Source: Bosea sp. (in: a-proteobacteria) (GTDB lineage Bacteria > Pseudomonadota > Alphaproteobacteria > Rhizobiales > Beijerinckiaceae). From it: a stretch of 64,000 nt of DNA. The position numbers and the translations under genes are program-made. The notes beneath the pieces were generated by a model. The model was not told the DNA's origin. It made no database searches and saw nothing but the letters and a program-made list of their open reading frames with translations. Position 1 is the stretch's first letter; every line of letters begins with the position of its first letter. The stretch lies in the NCBI RefSeq assembly GCF_023953965.1, contig NZ_JAMLIX010000001.1, positions 1,550,501 through 1,614,500 of the forward strand, read 5' to 3'. Positions 1-10,279 of this stretch are shown here, in pieces.

Positions 1-1367
1 GCCAGCGCCTGCCGCACCCGTTCGGCGAGCACGATCCGCGCCGCCGCCATCGCCTCGGGGCTGGCGCCCGACGCCGCCTTCACCCGGGTCTCGACCGCGC
101 CGAGCCGCCCGGCGAACTGGTCGAGGCGCTGGCCGGTGGCCGCCGCCGCCGCTTCCGCCCGCTGGACCTGAGCGCTGAAGGCGCTGGTATCGGGCGCCGG
201 CGCATTGCCGAGTGCGGCGAGCCTCGCGGTGACGGCCTGAAGCTCCGAACCGGTCTTCGCTGCCGCATCGGAGGCCGAGGCCGCCCTGCGGTCGGCCGCC
301 GTCAGCGCCGCCTGCACGCTCTCCAGCCGGGTTTGCAGCGCGGCGATCGCCGCAGCATCCCCCGAGGGCGCTGCGGGGGGAGGTGCCGCCTTGGGCAGGA
401 CATAGCCGACGAGGGCTCCGCCGAGCGCGCCCGCAACGAGACCGGCCGCCGCAACGGCTATCCAGGGCGTGCGGGCCGGCTCGCGTTCGACCTGCGGCGG
501 CTTCGGCTCGACCGGGGGCGGCCTGAATTCCCGTGGCAGCGCCTCGGTCGGCGCCACCGCTTCCGGTGAAGGCTTGACGGCATCGGCCGGAGGCGCCTCC
601 CGCGGAGCGTCTTCGACCTCCGGCTCCCGCCCGGGCCCGGCTGGATCGGCGGGGTGCTGGCGCGCCGAGACCTGCTCCAGCGCCGCCAGCAACGCCGCTT
701 CTTCGGGATGCTCCGCGACCAGGACGGTGCTGGCTCCGGCCGCGATGAGCGGCGCGGCGACATTGGCAGAGAGCGCGACATGGGTGAGCTCGAGCGCCTT
801 TTCGGCGATGCCGGCCGCCTGCGTCAGGGCGATGAAGGTCTGCGCCCCGCGCGGGGAATAATGCAGCGCCGCGCCCTCGCCCTGCCGCAGCGCGGCTTGC
901 GTCTCCTCGGGCAGGGCGGCGATCGCCTCGGCCGCATAGGCGATCCAGAGCGCAACCTCGTAGCCGGCCTCGCGCAGCCGCTCCGCCACGTCCTCCTTGC
1001 GGTCGCGCGCGACGATCATCAGCAGGCGCGCCGGCGCCGGCAGCGTCCGCCGGATCAGAGCGATCAGGTCGTTGCGGTCGCCGTCGGCGCTGCGGGTGTC
1101 GTCAAGCCCGGCCTCGCGCACCTTCGCGGCGGTGCGGCTGCCGACCGTGAAGACGGGCAGGTCGCGCCAGGCGGCCGGCCCCTGCGCCAGTGCCGGCACG
1201 GCGTTGCCGCTGGTCACCACGATCGCGTCGAAAGAGCCCGCAGGCGCCTCGCCCGGCAGGCGGATCACCTCGAAGAGCGGCGCGACCACCGGCTCGAAGC
1301 CGTGCCCGGCGATGGCGCGGGCCGTCCGTTCGGCGTCGGGGCGCGGGCGAAAGACGAAGACGCGCAT
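1..1367 (-). CDS. hemD: Uroporphyrinogen-III synthase fused to mitofilin-like membrane protein (3' end outside window)
   Basis: The frame is open without a stop from the ATG at 1367 to base 1, at least 455 codons. Residues about 1-235 look like HemD, which closes and inverts ring D of hydroxymethylbilane in haem and corrinoid synthesis: start MRVFVFRPRPDAERTA, then VVTSGNAV and HYSPRGAQT. A Pro/Glu-rich linker follows, then one hydrophobic segment near residues 300-325 (WIAVAAAGLVAGALGG) and an Ala/Gln/Glu-rich coiled-coil-like stretch. That second part resembles the COG4223/mitofilin-like proteins often encoded just after hemD in alphaproteobacteria. An AGGAG lies five bases before the ATG. 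I checked the phase of every TCA, CTA and TTA on the plus strand and none falls in this frame. The 3' end is missing, and hemC is not adjacent. Confidence 0.8.
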   Translation of the reverse strand, partial: MRVFVFRPRPDAERTARAIAGHGFEPVVAPLFEVIRLPGEAPAGSFDAIVVTSGNAVPALAQGPAAWRDLPVFTVGSRTAAKVREAGLDDTRSADGDRNDLIALIRRTLPAPARLLMIVARDRKEDVAERLREAGYEVALWIAYAAEAIAALPEETQAALRQGEGAALHYSPRGAQTFIALTQAAGIAEKALELTHVALSANVAAPLIAAGASTVLVAEHPEEAALLAALEQVSARQHPADPAGPGREPEVEDAPREAPPADAVKPSPEAVAPTEALPREFRPPPVEPKPPQVEREPARTPWIAVAAAGLVAGALGGALVGYVLPKAAPPPAAPSGDAAAIAALQTRLESVQAALTAADRRAASASDAAAKTGSELQAVTARLAALGNAPAPDTSAFSAQVQRAEAAAAATGQRLDQFAGRLGAVETRVKAASGASPEAMAAARIVLAERVRQAL

Positions 1368-1634
1368 TCACAGCTCCTGGCAAAACCGGCGGCTACAGCG
1401 GGACGATCCACGAAACATGCAGCATGCCGCGGTCGTTCCGCATTGAGGCGGAACAATGATCCAGCCCATGCCCTCTCCTTTTCCGTTCCCGCGCCCGCCG
1501 CCGACGCGCCCGACATGGAGCGCCTCTTGGCCTTCTACCCTCGCGCGCACTATACGAAGGAATTGCCGGCACGAAACCGCCCTGCGCCATCCCGTGTTCC
1601 TGATTCCTCATTCCGGAAGACAAGTCGACCGATC

Positions 1635-2690
1635 ATGCGTGTTCTGGGGATAGAGACGACCTGCGACGAAACGGCGGCCGCGATCGTCTGCGTCGAGCGC
1701 TCCGGCGAGACGAAGATCCTGTCGAACGAGGTCTTGAGCCAGATCGCGGCGCATGCCGCCTATGGCGGCGTGGTGCCAGAGATCGCGGCGCGCGCCCATG
1801 TCGAGGCGATCGACCGCATCATCGCGCGCGCCTTCGCCCATGCCGGCCTGAAGCCCGACGAGATCGACGCCGTCGCGGCGGCGGCGGGGCCGGGCCTCGT
1901 CGGCGGCGTCATGGTCGGCCTCACCGCCGGCAAGGCGATCGCGCTCGTGACGGGAAAGCCCTTCATCGCGGTCAACCATCTCGAGGCGCATGCGCTGACC
2001 GCCCGCCTCACCGACGATCTCGCCTTTCCCTATGTCCTGCTGCTCGTCTCCGGCGGCCATACCCAGCTTCTCGCCGTGTGCGGCGTCGGCGACTATCTCA
2101 GGCTCGGCGGCACCATCGACGACGCCGTCGGCGAAGCCTTCGACAAGATCGCCAAGATGCTGGCGCTGCCCTATCCCGGCGGTCCTTCGGTCGAGCGCGA
2201 GGCGGCCAAGGGCGATCCCGAGCGCTTCGACTTCCCGCGTCCGATGCAGGGCCGGCCGAACCCGGATTTCTCGCTCTCCGGCCTCAAGACCGCCGTGCGC
2301 CTCGTCGCCGAGCGGATCGCGCCGCTCTCGGACCGGGACGTCGCCGATCTTAGCGCCTCCTTCCAGGCGGCGATCGTCGACGTCATGGTCGACCGCACCC
2401 GCGCCGGCCTCAGGGCCTGCCGCGAGGCCGGCATCACCCCTTCGACACTGGTCGTCGCCGGCGGCGTCGCCGCCAACCAGGCGATCCGCGCCGGCCTTTC
2501 CCGGCTCGCGACCGAGGCCGGCCTGCCGATGGTCGCCCCGCCGCTGGATCTCTGCGGCGACAATGGCGCGATGATCGCCTGGGCCGGGCTGGAGCGGCTG
2601 AGGCTCGGCCTCGTCGACGACATGGGCGCGGTCGCCCGCCCGCGCTGGCCGCTCACCGAACTCCCGGCCCCGCCGCCGGCCGTCGCATGA
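1635..2690 (+). CDS. tsaD: tRNA N6-adenosine threonylcarbamoyltransferase TsaD
   Basis: 351 residues, the normal family length. TsaD transfers the threonylcarbamoyl group to A37 of ANN-decoding tRNAs together with TsaB and TsaE in the cytoplasm. Visible signatures are the N-terminal ASKHA-type GIETTCDET, the metal-binding HLEAH (His115 and His119), AGPGLVGG and VSGGHTQL. The open frame extends far upstream, but that part is antisense to hemD; the ATG at 1635, directly before RVLGIETTCDETAA, is the family start. Its stop overlaps the gpsA start in ATGA, so the two are probably translationally coupled. It is divergent from hemD, with 267 bp between the two starts. Confidence 0.96.
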   Translation: MRVLGIETTCDETAAAIVCVERSGETKILSNEVLSQIAAHAAYGGVVPEIAARAHVEAIDRIIARAFAHAGLKPDEIDAVAAAAGPGLVGGVMVGLTAGKAIALVTGKPFIAVNHLEAHALTARLTDDLAFPYVLLLVSGGHTQLLAVCGVGDYLRLGGTIDDAVGEAFDKIAKMLALPYPGGPSVEREAAKGDPERFDFPRPMQGRPNPDFSLSGLKTAVRLVAERIAPLSDRDVADLSASFQAAIVDVMVDRTRAGLRACREAGITPSTLVVAGGVAANQAIRAGLSRLATEAGLPMVAPPLDLCGDNGAMIAWAGLERLRLGLVDDMGAVARPRWPLTELPAPPPAVA

Positions 2691-3679
2691 GCCCGCGGGC
2701 CTATCGCGAGATCGGCGTCGTCGGTGCCGGCGCCTATGGCACGGCGCTCGCGCTCGCCGCCGCCCGCGCCGGCTGCGATGTCCGGCTCTGGGCGCGCGAT
2801 GCGGGAACCGTCGCGGCGATCGGGCGGACGCGGCAGGCGCCGCGCCTGCCCGGCATCGACCTGCCCGAGGCCATCCGCGCGACCGGTTCGCTCGACAACC
2901 TCGCCCGCTGCGACGCCCTGATCGTCGCCGTGCCGACGCAGGCGCTGCGCGGGATTTGCGAGGCGCTGGCTGCAAGCCTGCCGCCGCGCGTGCCGGTGAT
3001 CTCCGCCGCCAAGGGCATCGAGCAGGCGAGCGGCCGCTTCGCGACCGGGATCATCGCGGAGGCCTGGCCGGGCGCCACGCCGGCGATCCTCTCCGGCCCG
3101 AGCTTCGCCGCCGATATCGGGCGCGGGCTGCCGACCGCGGTCACGCTCGCGGCCAGCGACGCAGCGCTGGCGCAGGCGCTCGCCGAGGCGCTGAGCTCGC
3201 CGGCCTTCCGGATCTATCATTCCGCCGATCCGCGCGGCGTCGAAATCGGCGGCGCGGCCAAGAACGTGCTCGCCATCGCCGCCGGCATCACGATCGGGCT
3301 CGGCTTCGGCGAGAGCGCGCGGGCCGCGCTGGTGGCGCGCGGCTTCGCCGAGTTGCGCCGCTTCGGCGAGGCCTATGGCGGCGAGCCTGAGACGCTGATG
3401 GGCCTGTCGGGGCTCGGCGACGTCGTGCTGAGCTGCGCCTCGGCGCAATCGCGCAACTTCGCCTACGGTCTGGCGCTGGGCCAGGGTTCAAGCCCGGCCG
3501 AGGCCGCCGGCGGCAGGCTGGCGGAAGGCGCCTTCACCGCGCCCATCCTCGCCGCGATGGCGCGGGCGAAGCGGATCGAGACCCCGATCGCGGCGGCGGT
3601 CGCAGGCGTCATCGCAGGGGAAGCCGGCGTGCGCGAGGCAGTGGCGGCGCTGCTGGCGCGGCCGATCCGGGCGGAATGA
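2687..3679 (+). CDS. gpsA: NAD(P)-dependent glycerol-3-phosphate dehydrogenase
   Basis: 330 residues. Reduces dihydroxyacetone phosphate to sn-glycerol-3-phosphate, the backbone for phospholipid synthesis. The N-terminal Rossmann motif GVVGAGAYGTALA, the AAKGIEQ loop, LSGPSFA, the catalytic-lysine region GAAKNVLAIAAGI and the C-terminal GLSGLGDVVLSC are all visible. It overlaps tsaD by four bases and its own stop overlaps an ATG at 3676. The tsaD-gpsA pairing is common in Hyphomicrobiales. Confidence 0.95.
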   Translation: MSPRAYREIGVVGAGAYGTALALAAARAGCDVRLWARDAGTVAAIGRTRQAPRLPGIDLPEAIRATGSLDNLARCDALIVAVPTQALRGICEALAASLPPRVPVISAAKGIEQASGRFATGIIAEAWPGATPAILSGPSFAADIGRGLPTAVTLAASDAALAQALAEALSSPAFRIYHSADPRGVEIGGAAKNVLAIAAGITIGLGFGESARAALVARGFAELRRFGEAYGGEPETLMGLSGLGDVVLSCASAQSRNFAYGLALGQGSSPAEAAGGRLAEGAFTAPILAAMARAKRIETPIAAAVAGVIAGEAGVREAVAALLARPIRAE

Positions 3680-3690
3680 CGGAGGACGGC

Positions 3691-4017
3691 ATGGCTCAGG
3701 ACTGGTCGGACCTGACGAAGCGCGTGGCGCGCGGCATCGCCGAGGTGAAGAAGACGACGGGCTCCGAGCTCGTCGCCGAGAGCGGCCCCGTGCCGCTGGC
3801 CGGGCGCATCGCCGCGCCCGTCATCCAGCATCGCCGGCGCCGGGCCGAGGGCACGCATCGCTTCGTGCTGATCCTGCCTTTCGGCGAGGGCGAAGCCCGG
3901 GTCGAGCTCGACCCCAGGGACTACGCCGCGCTGACCCGCGAGATGGTGCGGTTCTGGAACGAGCAGGGCGAGGCGGCCTCGCAGCCGCCGGTGCCGCTGA
4001 AGGAGGACGAAGCCTGA
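3691..4017 (+). CDS. Small conserved protein of unknown function between gpsA and EVE gene
   Basis: 108 residues from the ATG at 3691 (MAQDWSDLTKRV). An earlier in-frame ATG at 3676 overlaps the gpsA stop, but a GGAGG at 3682-3686 is well placed only for 3691, so I prefer that start. The protein is soluble, has no signal peptide or membrane segment, and is rich in basic residues in the middle (HRRRRAEGTHRF) and acidic at the end (LKEDEA). No catalytic motif is recognisable. Its TGA overlaps the next start as TGATG, placing it in the tsaD-gpsA-EVE operon. I do not recognise a function. Confidence 0.8.
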   Translation: MAQDWSDLTKRVARGIAEVKKTTGSELVAESGPVPLAGRIAAPVIQHRRRRAEGTHRFVLILPFGEGEARVELDPRDYAALTREMVRFWNEQGEAASQPPVPLKEDEA

Positions 4018-4424
4018 TGGCTCACTGGCTGATCAAATCCGAACCCTCGGTCTGGTCCTGGGACGACCAGGTCAAGGCCGGCGCGAAGGGCACGCATTGG
4101 GACGGGGTGAAGAACCACACCGCCAAGCTCAACCTGATGGCGATGAAGCAGGGCGAGCAGGTCTTCTTCTATCATTCCAACGAGGGGCTCGCGGTCGTCG
4201 GCATCGTCGAGGTCATCAGGGAAGCCTACAACTGGATTCCGGGCGAGCCCTGGGTGCTGGTCGATTTCAAGGCGGTGAAGCCGCTGCCGCAGCCGGTGAC
4301 GCTCGCCGCCGTCAAGGCGCAGCCGAAGCTGGCGAAGATGTCGCTCGTCACTTCCTTCCGCCTCTCGGTCCAGCCGGTGACGGAGGAGGAGTGGGGGATC
4401 GTCTGCAGGATGGGCGGGCTTTAG
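4017..4424 (+). CDS. EVE domain protein (PUA-like fold)
   Basis: 135 residues covering a complete EVE domain. The family hallmark near the start, WLIKSEPSVWSWDD, is followed by THWDGVKNHTAKLNLMAMKQGEQVFFYHS and the GIVEVIREAY strand. EVE domains belong to the PUA-like fold; members such as human THYN1 bind modified cytosine in DNA, and bacterial ones have been proposed to recognise modified bases or RNA. The target here is unknown. A GGAGG at about 4002 precedes the ATG, which overlaps the previous stop. It is the last gene of the tsaD cluster; acs follows after a 230 bp gap. Confidence 0.93.
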   Translation: MAHWLIKSEPSVWSWDDQVKAGAKGTHWDGVKNHTAKLNLMAMKQGEQVFFYHSNEGLAVVGIVEVIREAYNWIPGEPWVLVDFKAVKPLPQPVTLAAVKAQPKLAKMSLVTSFRLSVQPVTEEEWGIVCRMGGL

Positions 4425-4443
4425 CCGCCGTTGACTTGCCGCG

Positions 4444-4456
4444 CCCCGGAATGACG
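4444..4456. repeat. Half-site of the GTCATTCCGGGG palindromic element
   Basis: CCCCGGAATGAC followed by GG is one arm of the palindrome that is complete at 7575-7616. The left arm is only faintly recognisable, so this is probably a decayed copy between the EVE gene and acs. Confidence 0.5.
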
Positions 4457-4654
4457 GCGCCTCGGCAAAACCGACGGGAAGCTCGAGCGCCGGCACCCAT
4501 CGCCGAAAGTCTGTGACACGAAAGTGCGAGCGCGAAGCGCTTGCCGCGCGCCGCGCGCATCCTATGATGCGTCGAAATCGAAGAACGCGACGGCCGCTTC
4601 CCCTGCGGGAGGTGCCACGCGGCATAGACGATTCAGGTCTGGGGAGATGCCCGA

Positions 4655-6607
<1,953 letters not shown>

Positions 6608-6718
6608 AGCCGCCGGGCGGGAACCGGAGTCGAGATCGAGGGTTTGCAACGCAGCGGCCCTGCGCTAGATCATCGCGCGTCCTACCGGACGCGGTAACGA
6701 CGATCTATCTCATTGCTG

Positions 6719-6767
6719 GAGCATCGGATTTCCGAAAAGTGGATTCCACTTTTCGCATCCGATGCTC
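6719..6767. repeat. Long imperfect hairpin downstream of acs
   Basis: GAGCATCGGA at 6719-6728 pairs with TCCGATGCTC at 6758-6767. Inside it GAAAAGTGG (6734-6742) pairs with CCACTTTTC (6746-6754), leaving an ATT loop. There is no T-run, so it is not a typical intrinsic terminator; it looks like a dispersed palindromic repeat that could still protect or end the acs transcript. Confidence 0.7.
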
Positions 6768-6849
6768 TAGACCATGCTCATGCCGCGTTCATCGCGTTCC
6801 TCTGATACTGACGCAACGTTCGGCTGACCGAGATCGGAACCCGCGCCGC

Positions 6850-7536
6850 ATGACGACGATGAAGACCGCACCGACCGCCACCCTCGCCCGTGCCGCCGCC
6901 CTCGTCCCGCTGCTGGCGCTGGCCGCCTGCGCCGGCTCGCAGCGCTTCGGCGGGGGGCCGGTGACGAACCAGCCTTCCTACGGCCAGCCGGCGCTGCCCT
7001 CCGCCCCGCCGATCAGCTCGGCGCCGGTCACCTCGGAACCGCTGCCGCCGCCCGGCGGCTATCCCGCCGCTTCCGCCCCGCCGGCGGGGGCGCCCCTGCC
7101 CGGCCCCGAGGATCCGTTCTTCGATCCCAGTGTCGGCGGCGCGGCGCAAGGCCAGCCCCTGCCGCAAGCCGGCCAGCAGCCGGAGCAGCTGCGCGGCGGC
7201 GGCGGTCAGATCGCCACCCTCGGCCAGAGCCCGACGACGGCGCCGCGCCCTGCCAGCCGCGACAACATGGTCGGCGGCTGGACCGCCCGCGAGGCGACCG
7301 GCGGTTCCTGCCGCGTGCAGCTGTCGAGCACGCCGGCGCTCGATCTCTACCGCGCCTCCTCCTCCGGCTGCGCCAACAAGGACCTGCAGAAGATCTCGGC
7401 CTGGGATTTCCGGGACGGCGAGGTCTATCTCTACCAGCAGGGCGGCACGGTCGCGGCCCGGCTGCGGAGTTCCGGTTCCGGCGCGCTCGACGGCGCGGTC
7501 ACGAAATCCGGCGCCTCGCTGTCGATGAGCCGGTAG
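6850..7536 (+). CDS. Lipoprotein with AprI/Inh-type protease inhibitor domain (Omp19-like)
   Basis: 228 residues from the ATG at 6850; an ATG at 6859 is equally possible. A signal peptide ends in the lipobox LALAAC, so the mature protein should be lipid-anchored. A Pro/Gly/Ala/Gln-rich spacer fills residues about 30-135. The C-terminal ~90 residues (MVGGWTAREATGGSCRVQLS through KISAWDFRDGEVYLY) match the Inh beta-barrel found in metalloprotease inhibitors and in Brucella Omp19, with two cysteines for the expected disulfide. The in-frame extension back to 6739 lies in repeat-rich DNA and is unlikely to be coding. Whether it inhibits a protease is inference from the family. Confidence 0.85.
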   Translation: MTTMKTAPTATLARAAALVPLLALAACAGSQRFGGGPVTNQPSYGQPALPSAPPISSAPVTSEPLPPPGGYPAASAPPAGAPLPGPEDPFFDPSVGGAAQGQPLPQAGQQPEQLRGGGGQIATLGQSPTTAPRPASRDNMVGGWTAREATGGSCRVQLSSTPALDLYRASSSGCANKDLQKISAWDFRDGEVYLYQQGGTVAARLRSSGSGALDGAVTKSGASLSMSR

Positions 7537-7574
7537 ATCTCATCGGCAACGGCCGGATCATGGGAGCCCCAGCC

Positions 7575-7616
7575 GTCATTCCGGGGGTTCGCGCCTGCGG
7601 CGCGCCCCGGAATGAC
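7575..7616. repeat. REP-like palindrome, GTCATTCCGGGG family
   Basis: A perfect 12-base inverted repeat, GTCATTCCGGGG at 7575-7586 and CCCCGGAATGAC at 7605-7616, between two convergent genes. Related copies lie at 34666-34707, 39576-39680 and 41619-41658. Confidence 0.85.
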
Positions 7617-7649
7617 AGGGATGGACATTGAAATCGTTGAACCGGCGGC

Positions 7650-8264
7650 TCAGGCCCGCAGCGCCCGGGCGAAGACCGCCGCCGGCCAGAAGCGCTCCTG
7701 GATGGTCAGCGCCATCGCCGCGAAGCCGCGCGCATTGTCGAGTGCCTCGTCGAGGATCGTGAAGGGTGTCGGGCCGCCGGTCGCGATCGCGCCCTCGACA
7801 TCGGCATAGCCGCCGACCAGATCGGCCTCGAACTTGGTGGCGAGCCGGCGCATCGCCGCGTTTTCGGGCAGGCAGGTCAGATACAGCGTGCGGATGCCGC
7901 GGTTGCGCGCCGCCGTGATCAGGCGGCGGAACAGTTCCGTGCCGACGCCGCGGCGGCGCCAGCGCGTCTCGACGCTGAAGGCGGCCTCGCCGGTCTGCGC
8001 GACGAGGTCGTCGAGGCCGCGCAGCTCGGCTGCGCCGCGCACCCGCCCGTCGACGAGATAGGCATAGACCAGGCCGCCGACGCCGAACGTCGCGGTCGCG
8101 TAATTCTCGAGAAAGGCGTCGTTGACCGCCGTGCCGAAACGCTGACGGCGGGTGACTGCGTCGAGCCGGAGCAGATGCTCCCTGAACAGATCGCGCTCCG
8201 TCGGCCACAGCCGGCGGATCACGCCCTTGCCGGCTGTGCTGCCGGGTCGCCGTGAACGGATCAT
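7650..8264 (-). CDS. GNAT family N-acetyltransferase
   Basis: 204 residues. The acetyl-CoA-binding motif A of the GNAT fold is visible as FSVETRWRRRGVGTELFRRL, followed by a second strand-helix unit (IRTLYLTCLPENAAMRRLATKFEA). The N-terminus resembles GNAT proteins that begin with a short arm and RLWPTERDLFREHLLRLD. The substrate cannot be predicted. AGGAG seven bases before the ATG supports the start at 8264. Single gene, convergent with the lipoprotein gene and divergent from the cold-shock gene. Confidence 0.88.
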   Translation of the reverse strand: MIRSRRPGSTAGKGVIRRLWPTERDLFREHLLRLDAVTRRQRFGTAVNDAFLENYATATFGVGGLVYAYLVDGRVRGAAELRGLDDLVAQTGEAAFSVETRWRRRGVGTELFRRLITAARNRGIRTLYLTCLPENAAMRRLATKFEADLVGGYADVEGAIATGGPTPFTILDEALDNARGFAAMALTIQERFWPAAVFARALRA

Positions 8265-8559
8265 TCGTCATCTCCTGAACAGCGCATGCGGGCGCTGCCG
8301 ACCAGGAGGCGTTGTCTTCCCTGACTCGACAGCCAAGATCGGATCGGCGGGCGTCGATTGCAAGGGGCCGGGCTGCGGCATCTTGGCCGGGCCGCGCCCG
8401 CATGCCGTGCGGAGCCGGATAGTCCATATGCTGGGGGTTGCACGAAAAAAATGCTACACCGTGATGAAACATCATGCGATAAATTCGCATTGACCCCGAT
8501 GACGGCGCGCCCGGCATGAGCTAAGTTGCGTGCTCCCGGTCACTCATATCTGAAGCTCC

Positions 8560-9195
8560 ATGTTCGATCGTCGCAAGCCTCCTGCTGCTCAACCCTTCGT
8601 CACGCACGAAAATATCGAAGCCAAGGTCAAGTGGTTCGACCCTGAGAAGGGGTTCGGTTTCGCATCGCCCTCCGATGGCTCGGGTGATGTCTTCCTGCAT
8701 GTTTCGGCGCTCGGCCCGCTCGACCAGCAGGACCTGCTGCCCGGCGCGACCATCGTCGTGGATCTCGGCGAAGGCCGCCGCGGCCTGCAGGTCGTCGCCG
8801 TGCACGAGATCGACGCCTCGACCGCCACCCAGACGGCGCCCGCGCCGCGTGGCTTCTCGCCACGCCCGCCGCGCGACGATTTCGGCGGCGGCTTCGGTGA
8901 TCGCGGCGGCTTCGGCGATCGTGGCGGCTTCGGCGATCGCGGCCCGCGTGGCGGCGGCTTCCAGGATCGCGACTCAGGCCCGGTCGAAGGCCCTTATGAC
9001 GGGGCCGTGAAGTTCTTCAACGCGGATCGCGGCTTCGGCTTCATCGCCCCGGACAAGGGCGGGCCGGACGTGTTCCTGCACGTCTCGTCGCTGAGCCGCA
9101 GTGGCCTGCAGCCGCCTGCCGACGGGCAGCGCGTGCGCTTCTCGATCCGCAGCGGCCGCAAGGGCCCCGAAGCCGCCAATGTCAGCTTCATCTGA
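8560..9195 (+). CDS. Double cold-shock-domain protein
   Basis: 211 residues with two CspA-like domains. Domain 1 (about 19-85) carries KGFGFASP and DVFLHVSAL; domain 2 (about 147-211) carries RGFGFIAP and DVFLHVSSL, the RNP1/RNP2 nucleic-acid-binding motifs. They are joined by a Gly/Arg/Phe/Asp linker with three copies of GFGDRG, reminiscent of RGG regions that promote RNA binding or condensation. Two-CSD proteins are typical of Hyphomicrobiales and are expected to act as RNA chaperones. A strong intrinsic terminator follows. The 295 bp upstream contain no gene and could hold a long leader. Confidence 0.93.
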   Translation: MFDRRKPPAAQPFVTHENIEAKVKWFDPEKGFGFASPSDGSGDVFLHVSALGPLDQQDLLPGATIVVDLGEGRRGLQVVAVHEIDASTATQTAPAPRGFSPRPPRDDFGGGFGDRGGFGDRGGFGDRGPRGGGFQDRDSGPVEGPYDGAVKFFNADRGFGFIAPDKGGPDVFLHVSSLSRSGLQPPADGQRVRFSIRSGRKGPEAANVSFI

Positions 9196-9219
9196 CGCGG
9201 CACGGCCGTGCTGAGAGCG

Positions 9220-9249
9220 AAAAAGGCCCGCCAATGGCGGGCCTTTTTC
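9220..9249 (+). terminator. Intrinsic terminator of the cold-shock gene
   Basis: GGCCCGCC (9225-9232), loop AAT, GGCGGGCC (9236-9243), then five T. A matching A-run precedes the stem, so it may also act on minus-strand transcripts reading through from bfr. Confidence 0.93.
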
Positions 9250-9269
9250 ATTTGCCGCTCTCATCGACC

Positions 9270-9358
9270 GTCATTGCGAGCGAAGCGAAGCAATCCAGGA
9301 GCGACAGGGCTCTGCGCCCCGTTGGATTGCTTCGTCGGCTATGCCTTGTCGCAATGAC
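9270..9358. repeat. REP-like palindrome, GTCATTGCGAG family
   Basis: Outer arms GTCATTGCGA (from 9270) and TCGCAATGAC (ending 9358) enclose inner arms GAAGCAATCCA and TGGATTGCTTC. This is a second, distinct class of dispersed palindrome, lying between convergent genes. Confidence 0.8.
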
Positions 9359-9382
9359 GGCTCATATGGCGAAGCCCCCGGC

Positions 9383-9877
9383 TCAATCGTCGTGGTCGTC
9401 GCCTTCCAGGCCGCCGATGTGCTTCTGGGTGTAGAGCTCGATGCCGACGCGCGCGATCAGGTCGAGCTGGGTCTCGAGGAAGTCGATATGGCCTTCCTCG
9501 TCCTTCATCAGCGCCTTGAACAGGTCCTCGGACGGGAAGTCCCCGACCTCGCGGCAATATTTCGCCGCTTCCTGATAGAGCGCGCGGGCCTCGACCTCGG
9601 CCTTCAGATCGCACTCGATCACTTCCTTGACGGTCTCGCCGATGCGCAGCTGGTCGAGCGTCTGCAGGTTCGGGAAGCCCTCGAGGAAGAGGATGCGGTC
9701 GACGAAGCGGTCGGCATGGACCATCTCCTCGATCGATTCCTTCTTCCAGGTCTTGGCCATCTCCTTCAGGCCCCAGTTGTCCAGCATGCGGTAATGCAGC
9801 CAGTACTGGTTGATGGCCGTGAGCTCGGAGCGCAGCCCCTTGTTGAGATATTCGATGACCTTCTTGTCGCCCTTCAT
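9383..9877 (-). CDS. bfr: Bacterioferritin
   Basis: 164 residues from the ATG at 9877 (MKGDKKVIEYLNK). An upstream ATG at 9898 would add seven residues, but GGAG lies eight bases before 9877 and the family starts with MKGD. Bfr stores iron as a ferric mineral inside a 24-mer shell. The di-iron ferroxidase ligands (Glu18, Glu51, His54, the later Glu, and the DEEGH helix) and the haem-ligand methionine at position 52 are conserved, so this is a true haem-binding bacterioferritin. Its promoter region carries an ICE-like palindrome, and bfd and irr lie just upstream on the same strand. Confidence 0.97.
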   Translation of the reverse strand: MKGDKKVIEYLNKGLRSELTAINQYWLHYRMLDNWGLKEMAKTWKKESIEEMVHADRFVDRILFLEGFPNLQTLDQLRIGETVKEVIECDLKAEVEARALYQEAAKYCREVGDFPSEDLFKALMKDEEGHIDFLETQLDLIARVGIELYTQKHIGGLEGDDHDD

Positions 9878-9896
9878 GGCGCAGACTCCACGATCC

Positions 9897-9917
9897 ACAT
9901 TAGAATGATCCTAATGT
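9897..9917 (-). promoter_or_regulatory. ICE-like palindrome (probable Irr operator) of bfr
   Basis: ACATTAG and CTAATGT form 7-base arms around a 7-base centre. The core TTAGAA-N3-TCCTAA differs by one base from the iron control element consensus TTTAGAA-N3-TTCTAAA as I recall it for rhizobial Irr. It sits 20-40 bases before the bfr ATG, where a bound repressor would block transcription. Confidence 0.75.
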
Positions 9918-9991
9918 AGACGCGGCTTCCGGAGAAGGAAAGAGGGAAAAAGACGAGGGCCGGCACTTTCGCGGGGAGCGCGCGCGGGCGC

Positions 9992-10279
9992 TCAAGCCGC
10001 CGCGCTCTCTTCTTCGCGCGCGATGCCTTCGAACATCAGGCCGACCGAGACATGCACCGCGCAGGCGATCTCGCGGCTGGCGCAACTGCCGCATTGCGTC
10101 ACGCAGACCGCCCGGGCCTCGGCCAGGATCGCCCTGACCTCGCGGGCGCAGCGGCCGCAATCGGGGCTGCATCCGAGGCAGTCATAGACCTCGCCGGCCG
10201 TGCGCGGGCCGCTGCCATCGGCGGCGACGGTGCCCTTGATCTGGCCGCAGGACAGGACGTTGCAGGAGCAGACGATCAC
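9992..10279 (-). CDS. bfd: Bacterioferritin-associated ferredoxin
   Basis: 95 residues. Bfd carries a [2Fe-2S] cluster and reduces the Bfr core to release iron. The four ligand cysteines fit the family pattern: CSC near the N-terminus and the CLGCSPDCGRCAREV region. A further CVTQCGSCASREIAC stretch adds cysteines beyond the usual set. It is longer than the 64-residue E. coli Bfd because of a C-terminal extension. Its start overlaps the irr stop by four bases (ATGA), so iron release and the iron regulator are co-translated. Confidence 0.92.
   Translation of the reverse strand: MIVCSCNVLSCGQIKGTVAADGSGPRTAGEVYDCLGCSPDCGRCAREVRAILAEARAVCVTQCGSCASREIACAVHVSVGLMFEGIAREEESAAA

Noticed and set aside
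654..1634. N-terminal extension of tsaD in the same frame
   Set aside because: It lies antisense to the hemD fusion and encodes a low-complexity Arg-rich sequence; TsaD homologues start at the 1635 Met.
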